Source of the DNA: Actinomycetota bacterium
GTDB taxonomy: Bacteria; Actinomycetota; Actinomycetes; S36-B12; GCA-2699445
Assembly (NCBI GenBank): GCA_020438795.1
Contig: JAGQTY010000010.1
Span: 1-64,000 of the forward strand
Length of the DNA: 64,000 nucleotides
Direction of reading: 5' to 3'
Part shown: positions 8,175 through 17,326 of the stretch, one piece after another
Numbering within the stretch: position 1 is the first letter of the stretch
How the letters are laid out: every line of letters begins with the position of its first letter
Program-made: the position numbers and the translations under genes
The notes under the pieces: generated by a model
Told to the model about the DNA's origin: nothing
What the model saw: only the letters and a program-made list of their open reading frames with translations
Databases searched by the model: none

Positions 8175-9479
8175 TCAGACGCAGACGCGGACCTTGGCGC
8201 CCTGACCGAACCAGCCCTTCGGGTCGTACGGGTCTCCGTCCACGCGGGCCTCGAAGTGCAGATGCGGCCCGGAGGAGAGCCCGGTCGACCCCACGTAGCC
8301 GATGATCTGGCCCCGCTTGACCGTCTGTCCCGCCTTCACGATGATCGAGGACTGGTGGCCGTAGCCGCTGGTGAGACCCCCGCCATGCGAGATCACGGTG
8401 AAGTTTCCGTAACCGCCGCTGTAACCGGCCTGGACCACGACGCCATCAGCCACGGCCGCAATGGGGGTACCGCTGCCCGCACCGATGTCCGCACCGGCAT
8501 GGCAGCGCGTGTAGTGCAGGATCGGGTGGAATCGCCAGCCTGCGTTCGACCCGATGCTTGCCCCGGCCACCGGGAACAACCACTGTCCCCCGACGTCGAC
8601 CCCGCCACCGGTCCCGGTCTTCACTCCGGTCTGGCGTTCCAGCTTGCGAGCCGCTTGCGCGATCTCCTCGGCGATCCGGGCCTGCTCGGCAGCGAGCTGC
8701 TCGTACTGGGCCTTGACCTCAGCCTGGCCCGCCTGCGCGGACTTGAGTGCCGTCTGTTCCTGCTGCACGAGATTGTCCACCAGGTCCTTGGCCGCCTGAG
8801 CGCCGGCCTCAGCCTGGCGGGCGGCGTCCAGACGCTCCTGCGCCCGAGCCTGCTGCTGCTGCGCCTCCTCGCGCACCGCGCGCAGCCGTTCCTCCATGTA
8901 TGCCATGTCGGCCCGGCTGTCCGCCATCTCGTTGAGTGCGTCATTGTTGGACTTGCTGACGTTGCGGATGGCGGCCAGCCGATCGGTGAAGTCCGAGGGG
9001 TCCTTGGCATCGAGCAGCATCTCCAGCTCCGCGAAGGGACCCATCTGGTACGCGCGCCGGGCGAAGTCACCGACGTCGCCGCGCAGAGATGAGATTGCTG
9101 CTTCCAGGTCGGCCAGTTGCTCCTCGGTCCGAAGTGCCCGTGTCGCAGCAGCCTCGAGTTCCTGCTTCGCCTCCTGGTGGGCCGCGCTGGCTTCTGACGC
9201 GGCGGCCTCCGCCTTGGCAAGGTTCGCCTGGGCGCTGGGCAGTTGCTCCCGGGCGTCGAGCACCTGTCTGGTGGCCTTGGCCACCTTCTTGTTGAAGGAC
9301 AGTACCTCGTCGTAGGCGTCGTCGATCTGAGCATCGACGGCCTGCTTGTCATCGGTCAGGTTCGCCCCTGCCTGACCAGTCGCCAGAGGTACCATCGCCA
9401 CCGTCGAGGCCAGCCCCAGCGTGACCCAGCGTCGACCATGGCGACGCTGACGCGAATGGAGGGGGGTCACGAACAACAC
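8175..9479 (-). CDS. secreted coiled-coil M23 metallopeptidase
   Basis: Predicted exported peptidoglycan endopeptidase of 434 residues. A basic N terminus (HSRQRRHGRR) and hydrophobic stretch (VTLGLASTVAMVPLATGQAGA) form a signal peptide. A long Ala/Glu/Gln-rich coiled coil follows at about residues 40-290. The C-terminal LytM/M23 domain (about 305-430) has the zinc-binding CHAGADIG and GPHLHFE motifs, with the catalytic histidines kept. The architecture is like EnvC and other FtsEX-controlled hydrolases. Gene order with ftsEX in related bacteria suggests it is activated by FtsX, but in this genome ftsX is some 8 kb upstream. The start is GTG 9479 or GTG 9470. The 154 nt upstream hold no clear promoter. 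Confidence 0.88.
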   Translation of the reverse strand: MLFVTPLHSRQRRHGRRWVTLGLASTVAMVPLATGQAGANLTDDKQAVDAQIDDAYDEVLSFNKKVAKATRQVLDAREQLPSAQANLAKAEAAASEASAAHQEAKQELEAAATRALRTEEQLADLEAAISSLRGDVGDFARRAYQMGPFAELEMLLDAKDPSDFTDRLAAIRNVSKSNNDALNEMADSRADMAYMEERLRAVREEAQQQQARAQERLDAARQAEAGAQAAKDLVDNLVQQEQTALKSAQAGQAEVKAQYEQLAAEQARIAEEIAQAARKLERQTGVKTGTGGGVDVGGQWLFPVAGASIGSNAGWRFHPILHYTRCHAGADIGAGSGTPIAAVADGVVVQAGYSGGYGNFTVISHGGGLTSGYGHQSSIIVKAGQTVKRGQIIGYVGSTGLSSGPHLHFEARVDGDPYDPKGWFGQGAKVRVCV

Positions 9480-9613
9480 GCTAATGCCTTGTCACGGTTT
9501 CGTCTCAGATCTGTATGTAAATCTGTGTACGAAGTCACTGGCAAGCCCGGGACCTTCGAACCTTATGTCTGGTTTGCCGACCCGTGCCATCAGCTGGATC
9601 AAGGTGCGACGAA

Positions 9614-9633
9614 CGGACCTGGCCCCCGGTCCG
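9614..9633 (-). terminator. GC-rich hairpin just after the asparagine synthetase stop
   Basis: Six-base arms (CGGACC/GGTCCG) with an 8-nt loop begin immediately after the stop codon at 9634-9636. No U-run follows, so it may be a U-less terminator or an mRNA 3' stabiliser. Low confidence. Confidence 0.3.
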
Positions 9634-12291
9634 TCAGATCTGAACAGTGACAGCCAGTGGCGTCATCTCGCGGCCCTGTCCCAGAGGATTATCCCCGAAA
9701 CACTCCTCGAGTACCTCCTCGGGCAGCGGGGAGGCGGCGCCGAGGATGTTGCGGCCGAGGTCGTTCGCATCGATCACCACGACACCCTGGAAGGCTCGAC
9801 TCCATTCCTCGGGCAGCCGGGCCCGCAGTGCGGCGGCCAGCCGCGAAGCGACGCCGTCCGGGTCCTTGGGAGCCAGCTTCGCCGAGACGTTGGACGGGTA
9901 CGCCGAATGTGCGGTCGGGCCGTCGATGGCCCGCACATCGTGACCGGCGACGTTGTAGAAGACCCCACGGCGGCCCACCACCTTTCCGGCAACGCCGGCC
10001 ACCGAGGCCCATAGGATCCTGGGCAGTCCCGCCTCTTCGATGGCAAGCTGCATCGTGGTCGGGTCGCCCAGACCGATGCCGTAGGGGGTCCGGCTCACTC
10101 CCTTGGACAGGGTGCGCGCCCACCAGGTCGGATGGATCTCGGTCAGCAGCCAGGACCTGCCCTGGGCGATGGCGATGATCTTCTCGGACACGAACAGTTG
10201 CCAGGGCTTGCCCAGTACCTCATCCCTCGCCTCCGGGTTGTCTGCCAGATCAGCCACGAACGCGTCGACCCTGCTCAGAATGAACTCGTCGATATCGGTC
10301 TGATCAGACACGGCCTGGGTCTGCAGCGGGAACCGCCTCATGGTGCCGACCGAAGTGCTGATGTCCAGGCTCTTGCCCTCGTTGGGGACCCAGTCCGGCT
10401 TGGGACCCTCCTCCACGATCACTTCCGGCTCGGGCTCGTCGAAGTGCTCCCGCAGCCACAGTTCCACGTTCAGGAACCGCCAGAACAGCATCGACCCACT
10501 GTCGTTGCGCCCACCCAGAAACTCCTGGTAGGCGTTCAGCACAGCGTCGGCGTCGAAGTAGGGCCGGGAGGCGAAGCTCTCCGAGGCGAACACAGCGTAG
10601 ATGTCGGACTTCAGCCGGTCGAACCAGGCATCCTCGGGAGTGGTGAAGCCAATCTTGTTGCGCCGCTTGTTGATCATGGCCGGGAGGAGATTCGCCGTCG
10701 CATCCCTGAGGATCCGCTTGTTCCAGCCATCGTGAATGATCGAGTCATCCGCCAACGAGAACTGATACTTCAGGACCTCCTTGTCCAGGAATGGAACCCG
10801 GCCCTCCAACGAGAAGGCCATGGTGTTCTTGTCCTCGTAGCGCAGCAGATTGGGAAGCGACACATAGAAGATGTCCTGGATCAATCGCTTCTTCAGGTCG
10901 TCCTGGACGACGGGGAAGCGCTCGGAGGCGTACCGGTCGGCGAAGCCCGCGGGCATCAGCGAAGTCGGATCCACCTTCTTCTTACGCACTAGCGTGTCGC
11001 GTTTGGTGTGGGTGGCGAAGCGCCACAGCACGTCACGAGCGGCAACCATCTCGCCGAACAGTTCTTTGTACTGTTTGCGGGCCCGCAGCTGCCTCAGGTA
11101 CACGAGGTAGTAGGGCGGGTAACCTGCCATGGTCTCGTCCGCACCCTGACCGTCGAGCATGACAGTGACGTAGTCGCTGGCGTGCTTCATCACCCGGTAC
11201 TGCGCATACGGCCCGGTCGAGATGATCGGTTCCTCCATGACCCGGACGAACTCCACGAGGTCCTCGGTGAACTCGTCGGCGACGGGCCGGACCTTGTGCT
11301 CCTCGATGCGGCTGCCACAGGCGTCGAGGACGGCATCGACATACCGCTCCTCGTCGTTGCTCTCCTTGGGGAAGACCGCTGAGAAGGTCTGCTGCCGAGC
11401 GCCGATACTCTCGGTGTCCGCGGCGTGTTCACCGAGCAGTTCATTGATCAGCATCACGGTGGTGGAAGAGTCGAGCCCACCACTGAGCGCGGTCCCGACC
11501 GGAACCTCGGAGACCAGTCGCATCCTGACGGCTTCGGTGAGACGCTCCCGGTATTCCTGTGCCGAACCGGCCGTGTACTGCGCGCCTGGCTGCGAGGCGA
11601 GGACTTCCAGTTCCTCCTCCAGCTTCGTGAAGGGAAAACGTTCCACACCGGTCATCGTGACCCGCATGGCCTCCCCAGGCATCAGGCGAGTGACACCGGC
11701 GAAGAAGGTCTCCGGGTTGTCGTCGTGAGCACGGAACTTCAAGTAGCGGTAGATCGAGCGGTCGTTCGGTCGCTTGTCCACCAGGTCACTTGCGAAGATC
11801 GAGCGGAGCTCGGATCCGAACACCACCAGTGGCTGACCGTCCTCCTCGCCAACCGAGACGTACAGCGGCTTGATGCCGAAGTGGTCCCGGGCCAGCACCA
11901 GCTCGTGCTCGTGGGAATCGTAGATCGCCAGCCCGAACATGCCGTTGCAGCGGTCGAATCCGTCGGTTCCCCAGGCGGCATACGCCTGCAGCACGACCTC
12001 GGTGTCCGACTCCGTCTTGAAGACGAACCCGAGTTGCTGCAGTTCCTCGCGCAGTTCCCGGTAGTTGTAGACCTCGCCGTTGTAGATGATCACGTAGCGG
12101 CCGTCGGCGGTGAACATCGGCTGAGCGGCATGCTCCCTGTCGATGATCGCCAGCCGCCGGTGGGCCAGCCCGACGTGATCGTCGGCGAACACACCGGCCC
12201 CGTCCGGGCCCCGGTGGATCATCGTGTCGTTCATGCGTTGCAGAGTCGGTTCATCACCGGGGATGCCGAAGTATCCTGCGATTCCACACAT
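9634..12291 (-). CDS. asparagine synthetase fused to F420-0:glutamate ligase-like domain
   Basis: Glutamine-dependent amidotransferase/ligase of 885 residues. The ATG at 12291 has GGAGG upstream and places the nucleophile at Cys2 (MCGIAGYFG). The class II glutaminase domain spans about 1-190, with HRGPD, RRLAIID and NGEVYNYREL. The synthetase domain follows, with the ATP-pyrophosphatase loop SGGLDSS at 270-276, and ends near 630. Ordinary asparagine synthetase B is about 550-650 residues. The extra 240 residues resemble the CofE/F420-0:gamma-glutamyl ligase fold: LFVSEKIIAIAQGR, GIGLGDPTTMQLA, RGVFYNVAGHDVRAIDGP, VIDANDLGRN and DNPLGQGREMTPLAV. The fusion implies that an acceptor is both gamma-glutamylated and amidated. 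It is one of several genes lying between ftsX and the M23 peptidase. Confidence 0.85.
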   Translation of the reverse strand: MCGIAGYFGIPGDEPTLQRMNDTMIHRGPDGAGVFADDHVGLAHRRLAIIDREHAAQPMFTADGRYVIIYNGEVYNYRELREELQQLGFVFKTESDTEVVLQAYAAWGTDGFDRCNGMFGLAIYDSHEHELVLARDHFGIKPLYVSVGEEDGQPLVVFGSELRSIFASDLVDKRPNDRSIYRYLKFRAHDDNPETFFAGVTRLMPGEAMRVTMTGVERFPFTKLEEELEVLASQPGAQYTAGSAQEYRERLTEAVRMRLVSEVPVGTALSGGLDSSTTVMLINELLGEHAADTESIGARQQTFSAVFPKESNDEERYVDAVLDACGSRIEEHKVRPVADEFTEDLVEFVRVMEEPIISTGPYAQYRVMKHASDYVTVMLDGQGADETMAGYPPYYLVYLRQLRARKQYKELFGEMVAARDVLWRFATHTKRDTLVRKKKVDPTSLMPAGFADRYASERFPVVQDDLKKRLIQDIFYVSLPNLLRYEDKNTMAFSLEGRVPFLDKEVLKYQFSLADDSIIHDGWNKRILRDATANLLPAMINKRRNKIGFTTPEDAWFDRLKSDIYAVFASESFASRPYFDADAVLNAYQEFLGGRNDSGSMLFWRFLNVELWLREHFDEPEPEVIVEEGPKPDWVPNEGKSLDISTSVGTMRRFPLQTQAVSDQTDIDEFILSRVDAFVADLADNPEARDEVLGKPWQLFVSEKIIAIAQGRSWLLTEIHPTWWARTLSKGVSRTPYGIGLGDPTTMQLAIEEAGLPRILWASVAGVAGKVVGRRGVFYNVAGHDVRAIDGPTAHSAYPSNVSAKLAPKDPDGVASRLAAALRARLPEEWSRAFQGVVVIDANDLGRNILGAASPLPEEVLEECFGDNPLGQGREMTPLAVTVQI

Positions 12292-12430
12292 GCCTTGTCC
12301 TCCACACCTCAACTGCCATCCTAATGCGAACGCCGCTGAACCGGTGTGGAGCCGTGCCGCTCACCGGAATCCGAGCCCGGTCGGTCAGACCGTTGCGCGG
12401 CAGCACAGCCGAGGCTTCACCGCCGCGCCG

Positions 12431-14398
12431 TCACTTGTTCTCGGAGTCGGCGCTCTCCGGCTTCGGTGCCTGGTCGGCCGGAGCCGGGTCCTGAGTCTGG
12501 GCGGGCGCATCGTCCTTGGCCGGCGGACGGTTCGGCTTCTCGGGCAGTGACTCCTTCGGTTTCGAGCCGGACCCGGAGTCCTGCGAGCCCGAGTCATCGG
12601 ACTTCGAATCGTCCGACGGCGGGTTCACCCAGTCGTCCCGGTTGAACTCCTTGCCGATACCCGGCGCCACGTTCGGCCCGTTCATGGTGATGTGCACATG
12701 GTCCATGTGGTTGCTGGTGCAGTCGCCACGCTCGCTGACCATGCGCCACTGGTCGACCGGTTTCGGCGTCTCGTAGGTGGCGTTCCAGATGCGGTGCTGC
12801 CACATCATGTACTGCACGTTGAACTTCTTGGCGTTCTGCATGAAGAACTCGGCGATCTGATTGCCGATGCCGACGTTGCTCGGGTCGGCATCGCACAGGG
12901 CCGGCATCATCACGTCGACCGCGCGTCCGGAGACGTGGTCGGGGTAGGGACCGATGGGGACGGCCACCCAGCCGTAGATGGTCGTGATCTGCGACCACAA
13001 CATGGCCACGCACCGGCCGACGAACAGAGCGTCGGGCTGCATGTGCGCCTCGCTGAAGACCTCGGGCTTGGGCGCGCAGGCATCGGGTGCGGTGAGGGTG
13101 CGGCCATCCGGCAGCGAGATGAACGAGGCAGGATCGGCGCCACACTGGAACTTCTTCTTGCCCGCCTCCGGCACAACGTTGGAGACCACGGGTTCGCGCA
13201 GGGACTGCCGCCCGACCTTCCACACGCGATCCTCGGGAATGCTGACGGCATTGATGGCCCCACTGCGGCTGTCCGCCGCGACCATGAGGGCATCGGTGAC
13301 AGCCATCCCCACGTGGTTGACCCCGGCCCCCGGATCCGACAGGAAGACCAGGTCACCGAGCTGCCGATCCTCACGGCCCAGCAGGGCCGTCTGCTTGGCC
13401 TGCTCGCGCGCCCCACCGCTGATGAGTGGCCGGTCGAGGTCGCGCTCCTCCTTGGGCAGCGCAGGCACGTTCCAGGCGCGTTCAACGAGGGAGGAGCAGT
13501 CCATCTCCTTGGCGCTGTTGGTGCGCCACTTGTACGGCATCCCCATCCGGGACACCGCATACGTCATCGAGGCGATGGTCCTCTCTGGGAGCACTGTGAG
13601 CCGCTCACCGTCATGCTCGGCGAACGCGACGCCGGGGACCTTCCGGGACTGCGTGAGGCCGTCAGGGAGTTCGCCCTTGCGCAACTGCTGGATGGTGAAC
13701 GGAGGCACCTTCCAGTCCGCCAGCTTCGCCAGATACTCGGCCCAGCTCTTGGCAGCCGCGGTGTTCCGCTTCATCTGTTCCTCGTCGATGAAGCCTCCGA
13801 GCGCCTGGATGCGGTCGGCCCACTCCGAGGCCACATCCGCCAGTTGTCTGCGCAGACCGGACATCTGGTCCTCGACCGCGGCGAGGCTGGCTCGAGCCGC
13901 CTCGAGCGCAGCATCACTGGCGCGCTTGGATTCCTCGGTCCGTTCGAGCAACGCGGTCGCCTCTCGGAACTCGTTGTCCTTGTAGTTGCCGAGTCTGGTC
14001 GCGGTGTCGGTGCGCGAGAGCAGGTCCGCAGGGTCCTCGGAGTCCACGATCGAGGCCAGCGCCGTCAGTTCGGTCGGGCCGTTCATGTAGGCCGAACGCG
14101 TGTATATGCTGACCAGGCGGCGGGCTTCCTCAACCTCGGTACGATTGCGTTCGAGTTCCTTGGCGAGCTTCTCGGACTCGGCCTCCGCCGCAGCCGAGCG
14201 TGCGCGTGCAGATGCCTCGACCTCGCGAAGCCCGGAAAGATCGGACTGGATCGCAGAGGTCTGTTCGGCCATCTGACTGGCCTGATCCGCGGCCACTGCC
14301 TCTGCGTCCTGGGACTCCTCGGCCTGCGCGGGAGTGACCACGGAACCGAGCGCGAGAAGGGCGCAGGAAGCCATGAGTACCAGGCGGTTTTTGGACAT
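12431..14398 (-). CDS. secreted two-domain cell-wall hydrolase (NlpC/P60-like plus M15/VanY-like)
   Basis: Predicted exported peptidoglycan hydrolase of 655 residues. The signal peptide (about 1-26) ends TPAQA. A coiled coil occupies about 30-210. An NlpC/P60-like cysteine peptidase domain follows (about 270-400) with MDCSSLVERAWN (Cys301) and VNHVGMAV (His362). The next domain (about 440-575) has DHVSGRAVDVMMP (His488, Asp495) and HMDHVHITM (His567, His569), the pattern of LAS-type/ARB_07466-like D,D- or L,D-peptidases. A Pro/Asp/Lys/Ser-rich tail ends the protein. The coiled coil plus NlpC layout resembles RipC, the FtsEX-dependent amidase of mycobacteria. ATG 14398 follows a TATCGT box by 6 nt; an upstream TTG is less likely. 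Confidence 0.82.
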   Translation of the reverse strand: MSKNRLVLMASCALLALGSVVTPAQAEESQDAEAVAADQASQMAEQTSAIQSDLSGLREVEASARARSAAAEAESEKLAKELERNRTEVEEARRLVSIYTRSAYMNGPTELTALASIVDSEDPADLLSRTDTATRLGNYKDNEFREATALLERTEESKRASDAALEAARASLAAVEDQMSGLRRQLADVASEWADRIQALGGFIDEEQMKRNTAAAKSWAEYLAKLADWKVPPFTIQQLRKGELPDGLTQSRKVPGVAFAEHDGERLTVLPERTIASMTYAVSRMGMPYKWRTNSAKEMDCSSLVERAWNVPALPKEERDLDRPLISGGAREQAKQTALLGREDRQLGDLVFLSDPGAGVNHVGMAVTDALMVAADSRSGAINAVSIPEDRVWKVGRQSLREPVVSNVVPEAGKKKFQCGADPASFISLPDGRTLTAPDACAPKPEVFSEAHMQPDALFVGRCVAMLWSQITTIYGWVAVPIGPYPDHVSGRAVDVMMPALCDADPSNVGIGNQIAEFFMQNAKKFNVQYMMWQHRIWNATYETPKPVDQWRMVSERGDCTSNHMDHVHITMNGPNVAPGIGKEFNRDDWVNPPSDDSKSDDSGSQDSGSGSKPKESLPEKPNRPPAKDDAPAQTQDPAPADQAPKPESADSENK

Positions 14399-14404
14399 CA
14401 CTGA

Positions 14405-14410
14405 ACGATA
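14405..14410 (-). promoter_or_regulatory. -10 element for leaderless cell-wall hydrolase gene
   Basis: On the minus strand TATCGT is followed by 6 nt and then the ATG at 14398. No Shine-Dalgarno sequence is present in the gap. It decides the start of this gene. Confidence 0.55.
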
Positions 14411-14492
14411 CTTGACCTGCCGCCACTGCAACAGGTGCTTGTCCGATGCTGGGAATACTGGCCCGGTTCAGGAGATTCGTCCGAAATCTCCC

Positions 14493-15749
14493 TCACCGGC
14501 GGTGGCACACGCCCATCTCGGCGTACCGATGGTTCGGAAACACCTGACTGTAGTCACCGAGGCCCGCTCGCTTCTGCAGCACCTCGATCAGGACGTCGCG
14601 GTAGTCACTGGTCTGGGCGACATCGCCGGCATCCAGGTGCTCCGGGCCGACGCCCGGCCACCTGCCGTGCAACCGTCCCCCGTTCACACCGGAACCGAAC
14701 AACAGCATCGTGTTCGCGTGGCCGTGATCGACCCCCTCAGAGTCGTTCTGGTGCACCCGGCGACCGAACTCCGAGAGTGTCACCAGGGTCACTGGGTGCC
14801 CGGCGACATCCTGGAAGAAGGCGCTGACATTCCTGGCGAACACCGACAGGTGATCGTTGAGCCAGCCCCCCGCCACAGTGCCCATCCCTTCGTGCATGTC
14901 CCAGTCCCCGAATTCCATAGCAGCCAGGTGCACATCCACCCCTCCACGGATCAGGGCAGCGAGGTCTGCAAGGGCGTGCCCGAGCTCGTCATCACCGTAG
15001 TCGGCAGCGGTGCTGGGTTCCGGCACCCCACGGAGCCGATCCACTGTGGCAAGCGCCGAGATGGCCGGTTCCCGCAGAATCGTAGGAGAATCCCGGTACA
15101 TCTGTGTGAGAGCATTTCGCCACCGGTCCAGCTCTCGTCGCGATTCACCAGGATCCTTGTCGTCAGCAGCCCAGAGGCGGAAGTCCTTGGGGCGGGCCAG
15201 ACTCAGTTCCCGGGCCGGGCCGATGAATGACTGAGGTACCGCGGAGCTCCCAAGGGAAATGGTGTGGAAGGCCGGTTGCGACCCTGCACTGCTCAAGAAC
15301 CGATCGATCCACCCGGTATGAGTGGTTGTGCCGATCGCGGCCCGTTCCATCTCCCGGATTGCCTGGAAATGTGATCTGGATCGGTCCGGGTGTCCGACGG
15401 CAGGTATCGCGGCGAACGTGCCACCCTGCCACAGGGTTTGTAGCGGCCCAAGGGAAGGGTGAAGGCCGAAGTGGCCGTCCAGATAGACAGTCTCGCTCGC
15501 CGGTATTGCCACTCCTGGCCGAGCCAGATAGTAGTGCGGGTCTGCCACGGGCACGACAGCAGAGATGCCGTCGAATCCGCCGCGCAACGAGAGCACGACG
15601 ACCGTGTCACGAACCACATCAGCGGATGCGGACGCCGGTCTTACCACCGCGAGCGCTGCAAGCGAGGCCGCACCCACAAGGCCTGCCTTCAGAACGTCGC
15701 GTCTGGCGAGCAGCCTGTCACATGCCGGTTCCGCGCTGTTTGTGCCCAT
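14493..15749 (-). CDS. DUF1501 family protein, probable Tat substrate
   Basis: Exported protein of 418 residues. It begins with a twin-arginine signal (ARRDVLKAGLVGAASLAALA) ending near ASASA. The body has the DUF1501 landmarks VVVLSLRGGFDG near the mature N terminus, SRSHFQAIREME, and the C-terminal SEFGRRVHQNDSEGVDHGHAN, which resembles metal sites of the alkaline-phosphatase/sulfatase-like fold. Biochemical function is not established. DUF1501 genes are nearly always paired with DUF1800 genes, as here: its ATG lies 4 nt after the stop of the upstream DUF1800 gene, behind a strong GAGGAGG ribosome binding site. The two products probably act together outside the membrane. Confidence 0.88.
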   Translation of the reverse strand: MGTNSAEPACDRLLARRDVLKAGLVGAASLAALAVVRPASASADVVRDTVVVLSLRGGFDGISAVVPVADPHYYLARPGVAIPASETVYLDGHFGLHPSLGPLQTLWQGGTFAAIPAVGHPDRSRSHFQAIREMERAAIGTTTHTGWIDRFLSSAGSQPAFHTISLGSSAVPQSFIGPARELSLARPKDFRLWAADDKDPGESRRELDRWRNALTQMYRDSPTILREPAISALATVDRLRGVPEPSTAADYGDDELGHALADLAALIRGGVDVHLAAMEFGDWDMHEGMGTVAGGWLNDHLSVFARNVSAFFQDVAGHPVTLVTLSEFGRRVHQNDSEGVDHGHANTMLLFGSGVNGGRLHGRWPGVGPEHLDAGDVAQTSDYRDVLIEVLQKRAGLGDYSQVFPNHRYAEMGVCHRR

Positions 15750-15753
15750 GGGT

Positions 15754-17169
15754 TCACCTCCTCGTGTGGGCGGGCGAGTCAAGGATCAAGGCCGCGACTT
15801 CTGCCACCCTCCAGGTCACGAGATCATCATCTGGTCTTGTTCGGCGCCGGGCCGTTGTTCCGACGAACTGCAGCACCGCCGCTAACTGGGCATCAGTGAG
15901 CTGTTCGAACAGCAACCGCGCTGCCAGCTGCCTGACCACTCCTGCGTGCCGCTCAGGCAGCTCCCCCAGCAGTTGCCGGGGCGGGTCCATCCGCAGCTGC
16001 CTCTTGTTCGGCCACCAACGACTCACCAGACTCTGGTGATGATTCCAGCGAGCGAGCGAAACAGCCGCGCTCTGCCAGGCCGCTGCCACCATGGGATAGC
16101 CATTCGGGGGTTGCCACGCAAGGGGCGCCTGTCCAGCTTCCCCCGTCATCCAGTAGAGCTCCTCAATGCCTCGCCTGCCTCGTCGACGCGAGCCCTGCGG
16201 TCGGTGACCCAGTACGCGAACGGTCGCCACAACGTCTTCGTAGGGGGTACGGAACTTCTTGCGCCTGGCGCGGGCGAATTCGGAACTGTGGAAGAGCGTC
16301 CTCAGGACCGGACGGATGGCCGTCTGACGCTGCAGATAGACCTGGGTCAAACCCCGGACCAGCGTTTGCGGGGGATCATCATCGACGAAACGCTGACACA
16401 ATTTGAAGGCGATGTGTTCAGCCGTGGCGCTGTGGTGGGCCAAGTGGTGCAGGTAAGCCTCGACCACTGCTCGACCATCGGGGGAACTGTTCGGGTGATT
16501 GAAATCCAGGACGGATACGTGCCCGGTGTAGTGGTTTCCCGGGCGATACTTCGCCAGTCCGTCCGCTCCAACGCTCCACCCCGTCAGAATCCTGGCGGAG
16601 TCGACCACGTCGGCCTGTGAGTACCCAGCGCCGATCCCCACCGTGTGCAGTTCGAGTAGCTCACGCCCGTAGTTCTCGTTGGGGGCCCGTTTGGTGCTGT
16701 CGGCGTTGTTCAGGTACCGAAGCATGGCGGGGTGGGTCGCACTGGCGAGCAGCATCTGATCGAAGCGACCCAGAGCATGGCGCCGGATCACGGTCCGGTC
16801 ATAGTCAGGGCGACTGTCCCACACGTCGTCGCTGGGGCAGGCGACGTTGAGGTGGTTCGACCAGAACTCGACCATCAGTTCGTGGAGCTGCCGCCTGCTC
16901 CAGATCGCCAGCCCCACGGTGCCCTGGCCCAAGGAGAACATCGGTCCCCAGTCGAACTCCTCGACCTGCCGGCGAACGTCTGTGACGCTCCAGCCGAGTT
17001 CAGGGAAGAGCCGGCGCACCTCATCGCCCGGCCGGTCGCTGATACTCTCAGGTTCCAGTTGCTCGTCCAGCCATGCCTTCGGTCCCATCCTGGTGATCCG
17101 GTGAACCTCAGTGGTGGTCGGACCGTAGGTGGCCCTGCGCAAGAGATGCATTGCGACGGCTCGGCCCAT
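15754..17169 (-). CDS. DUF1800 family protein
   Basis: Protein of 471 residues matching DUF1800. It has the N-terminal HLLRRATYGPT and WLDEQL segments, FWSNHLNV, the central MLRYLNNADSTKRAPNENYG, RELLELHTVGIGAGYSQADV and RILTGWSV, and a C-terminal GYP-containing region. No signal peptide is evident, although partners of Tat-exported DUF1501 proteins are often thought to leave the cell with them. Function is unknown. It is translationally linked to the DUF1501 gene downstream. ATG 17169 is placed 6 nt after a TAGGTT box, which suggests a leaderless message for the pair. Confidence 0.88.
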   Translation of the reverse strand: MGRAVAMHLLRRATYGPTTTEVHRITRMGPKAWLDEQLEPESISDRPGDEVRRLFPELGWSVTDVRRQVEEFDWGPMFSLGQGTVGLAIWSRRQLHELMVEFWSNHLNVACPSDDVWDSRPDYDRTVIRRHALGRFDQMLLASATHPAMLRYLNNADSTKRAPNENYGRELLELHTVGIGAGYSQADVVDSARILTGWSVGADGLAKYRPGNHYTGHVSVLDFNHPNSSPDGRAVVEAYLHHLAHHSATAEHIAFKLCQRFVDDDPPQTLVRGLTQVYLQRQTAIRPVLRTLFHSSEFARARRKKFRTPYEDVVATVRVLGHRPQGSRRRGRRGIEELYWMTGEAGQAPLAWQPPNGYPMVAAAWQSAAVSLARWNHHQSLVSRWWPNKRQLRMDPPRQLLGELPERHAGVVRQLAARLLFEQLTDAQLAAVLQFVGTTARRRTRPDDDLVTWRVAEVAALILDSPAHTRR

Positions 17170-17175
17170 TCACTG

Positions 17176-17181
17176 AACCTA
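17176..17181 (-). promoter_or_regulatory. -10 element for leaderless DUF1800-DUF1501 operon
   Basis: On the minus strand TAGGTT is followed by 6 nt and then the ATG at 17169. There is no Shine-Dalgarno sequence. The 157-nt gap to ftsX contains nothing else that I recognise. Confidence 0.55.
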
Positions 17182-17326
17182 CGCCGTTAGAACTGCCACT
17201 GCACCCGAATTTCCAGGGACTAAGAACGCCTCCAGCTCGGTTGCCCGCGAACTTGGACGAATCCGCTCCAGACGCACCCGCCAACCAGGGTCGTGTTCAG
17301 GGTGCCGGGCGCTGGCTACGACTGGC

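Noticed and set aside
9545-9580. tRNA T-arm-like sequence GGACCTTCGAACC, possible attachment site
   Set aside because: The stems do not pair on either strand and no acceptor or anticodon arm could be built. No integrase or flanking repeat was found.
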